From Saprospiraceae bacterium (lineage in GTDB: Bacteria > Bacteroidota > Bacteroidia > Chitinophagales > Saprospiraceae), in assembly GCA_007125435.1 (NCBI GenBank), contig SLDF01000305.1, positions 1 to 7,977 on the forward strand: 7,977 nt of DNA, written 5' to 3'. The translations under genes and the position numbers were made by a program. Shown here in pieces: positions 7,028-7,977 of the stretch; positions within the stretch are counted from its first letter, which is position 1; every line of letters begins with the position of its first letter. Below the pieces are notes generated by a model that saw only the letters and a program-made list of their open reading frames with translations, was not told the DNA's origin and searched no databases.

Positions 7028-7540
7028 TTGCTTTTTGAAGATGAATTTTCTCTATCAAATACGGCCACAACCTCATACAAATGGGGGGTAAAAGGCCAAC
7101 AGCCCAGAGTAGCTTGCAAGCAGCGTCGCAGGGAGAGAAAAACAGCAATGGGAAGCTTCAATTATATGACAGGGCAAATAACAGTCACATTTCATGAAAA
7201 AGGAAACTATAAATCATTTAAGAAGCACCTCAAAAAGATAATGTACACCTACAAAGAGCATTCAAAAATCATTATGGTAGTCGATAAAGTAAGGTTTCAT
7301 CGAGCCAAGCTCTTAAAAGAATGGCTGCAGAATAACCCTAAGTTAGAAATTGTTTATTTACCGCCCTACTCACCAGAATTGAATCCAGTTGAAAGAGCAT
7401 GGTGGTATATGAGAAAGAAGATTACTCATAATCGATACGTAAACACTATGAGAGAAAGGATGGAGGCATTCTGGAAGATGTTCTCTCATTTCCAAAAGCC
7501 AAACTGTGAACTATTAAACGTTTGTGTACTTAATTATTAG
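7028..7540 (+). CDS. IS630-family transposase, DDE catalytic part (frame B)
   Basis: The frame is open from 6995, just after a stop at 6992-6994. The first possible independent start in the part shown is TTG at 7028, with no ATG before the catalytic motif, so this half is probably made only as a fusion with frame A. It contains the RNase H-like DDE_3 domain. Numbering from the TTG, the acids are D5 in LFEDEF, D86 in MVVDKVRFH and E122 in LNPVERAW, with 35 residues between the last two, close to the DD34E spacing of the family. The usual DN pair after the second strand is DK here. The C-terminus LLNVCVLNY is a normal family ending, so the gene is not truncated. Activity depends on joining the two frames. 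Confidence 0.85.
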   Translation: MLFEDEFSLSNTATTSYKWGVKGQQPRVACKQRRRERKTAMGSFNYMTGQITVTFHEKGNYKSFKKHLKKIMYTYKEHSKIIMVVDKVRFHRAKLLKEWLQNNPKLEIVYLPPYSPELNPVERAWWYMRKKITHNRYVNTMRERMEAFWKMFSHFQKPNCELLNVCVLNY

Positions 7541-7606
7541 ACTTTATATAAGAACTTAAATTGACTAAGGAGATTTAAAATTGCATAGTCTGAGTGCTCC
7601 AAAAAA

Positions 7607-7624
7607 TCAGGTTAGTTATCCTGA
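7607..7624 (-). terminator. possible terminator of the Rpn-like gene
   Basis: Read on the minus strand, TCAGG (7624-7620) and CCTGA (7611-7607) pair around an 8-base loop and are followed at once by six T's (7606-7601). The stem is only 5 bases, so it is weak, but its position 85 bases after the minus-strand stop codon and the clean T-tract fit a terminator. Confidence 0.4.
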
Positions 7625-7708
7625 CGAAACAAGATTTTGGGTTGATTCAATATATTGCGTAGGCTGACTTTAAACTTACAGTTAGCAAAGCGTAACGAAA
7701 AGAGGAGG

Positions 7709-7977
7709 CTATGCTTTTTTGTGCTTTATCAAAATTTTATTTACTTCTTCCTCAGTCAGATTGGTGATATTAGCAATTAAAGGAAGGGGCAACCCTTGGT
7801 CGCTGGACCTAAGCACTATTTCTTTTTGGGTTTCTGTTTTACCTTCTATTTTGCCCTCTATTTTGCCCTCTTTCTTTCCATATTGGATTATTTTTTCATA
7901 AGTGGTCATAATATTGCTTTTTGCTTGTGGTGGTACAGTTTCTAATACCTCTTTTACTGAGTCAAATTCTATTTCTG
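7709..7977 (-). CDS. C-terminal part of an Rpn-like (PD-(D/E)XK transposase-like) protein, cut by window edge
   Basis: The frame is open to the right edge, so only the last 88 or so residues of a longer minus-strand gene are present. The ATG at 7909 is probably internal, since coding-like sequence (EIEFDSVKEVLETVPPQ) continues above it. The part seen reads MTTYEKIIQYGKKEGKIEGK and goes on with more Glu-Gly-Lys units, then a short helical tail with ITNLTEEEVNKIL. This layout, a helix, a run of EGK repeats and a small 'LxxIxxITxLxxEEV' tail, is the usual C-terminus of Rpn/YhgA-like recombination-promoting nuclease proteins, common in multiple copies in Bacteroidota and cyanobacteria. The nuclease domain itself lies outside the window, so function rests on the tail alone. 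Confidence 0.7.
   Translation of the reverse strand, partial: EIEFDSVKEVLETVPPQAKSNIMTTYEKIIQYGKKEGKIEGKIEGKTETQKEIVLRSSDQGLPLPLIANITNLTEEEVNKILIKHKKA
7833..7880 (-). repeat. tandem 12-base repeats coding for EGK units
   Basis: Two exact 12-base copies (plus strand TCTATTTTGCCC at 7845-7856 and 7857-7868) are flanked by a degenerate copy on each side (7833-7844, 9 of 12 matches; 7869-7880, 8 of 12). They encode the Glu-Gly-Lys-Ile repeats of the Rpn-like tail. Because the unit is a multiple of three, copy-number changes would alter linker length without breaking the frame. Confidence 0.75.

Larger units (their letters stand above)
6378..7548 (+). mobile_element. IS630-family insertion sequence
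   Basis: The element carries a two-frame IS630-type transposase. Candidate ends are TATAAAGT at 6378-6385 and its exact inverted copy ACTTTATA at 7541-7548. The outer TA on each side fits the TA target duplication typical of the family. The resulting length of 1171 bases is normal for IS630. Beyond eight bases the ends match only loosely (about 12 of 18), and in such A/T-rich DNA that could be chance, so the family call is firm but the boundaries are tentative. The right-hand repeat begins immediately after the transposase stop codon. The element lies between the sugar-nucleotide operon and the Rpn-like gene and is transcribed away from the operon. Confidence 0.75.

Noticed and set aside
6447..7551. 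TTATATAA at 6447-6454 and 7544-7551 as alternative IS ends.
   Set aside because: The octamer is itself palindromic and pure A/T, and the left copy lies within the leader hairpin. The TATAAAGT pair is a better, though still tentative, choice.
6396..7649. Direct repeat GTTGATTCA at 6396-6404 and 7641-7649, flanking the transposase genes like a 9-base target duplication.
   Set aside because: IS630 elements duplicate TA only, no inverted repeats lie just inside these copies, and a 9-base match in this much A/T-rich sequence can be chance.

Overview
The window looks like a chromosomal segment from a member of the Bacteroidota. The ribosomal protein S1 and RecA sequences have the character expected of that phylum. 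Genes start after A/T-rich leaders without a consistent Shine-Dalgarno. The rpsA upstream region carries a TTG-N19-TAnnTTTG promoter, the form known from this phylum. I cannot name a genus; this is inference from sequence character only.

Layout. Bases 1-252 are the upstream region of rpsA, with a weak hint of a divergent gene leaving the left edge. rpsA (253-2181, +) encodes a six-domain S1 protein and ends at a strong intrinsic terminator (2205-2239). A 476-base gap with no gene follows; its 3' part holds a candidate recA promoter with a perfect 14-base palindrome between its two boxes. recA (2658-3701, +) is intact and is followed by a terminator-like hairpin (3774-3814). A second gene-free stretch (3702-4164) ends in a cluster of small inverted and direct repeats.

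On the minus strand, two sugar-nucleotide genes form an apparent operon read right to left. A DegT/DnrJ/EryC1-type PLP aminotransferase (6295-5165) is followed after 31 bases by a WbpP/TviC-like UDP-N-acetylhexosamine 4-epimerase (5133-4165). Together they suggest synthesis of an amino- or N-acetylamino-sugar precursor for O-antigen, capsule or exopolysaccharide. A TAnnTTTG box lies just upstream of the aminotransferase.

Next to that promoter is an IS630-family insertion sequence of about 1.2 kb (approximately 6378-7548). Its transposase is split into two frames: a DNA-binding half (6493-7017) and a DDE catalytic half (7028-7540). The frames meet at a run of eight A's, where losing one A or a +1 shift would fuse them. 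The right edge holds the C-terminal end of a minus-strand protein with Gly-Lys-Glu-rich repeats, typical of the tail of Rpn/PD-(D/E)XK 'transposase-like' nucleases, cut by the window boundary.

The left half is therefore housekeeping (translation, recombination) and the right half is accessory (surface polysaccharide, IS element, Rpn-like protein). I see no clearly new multi-gene system. The points most worth checking are the A8 frame junction, the recA promoter palindrome and the repeat-rich block at 4021-4160.
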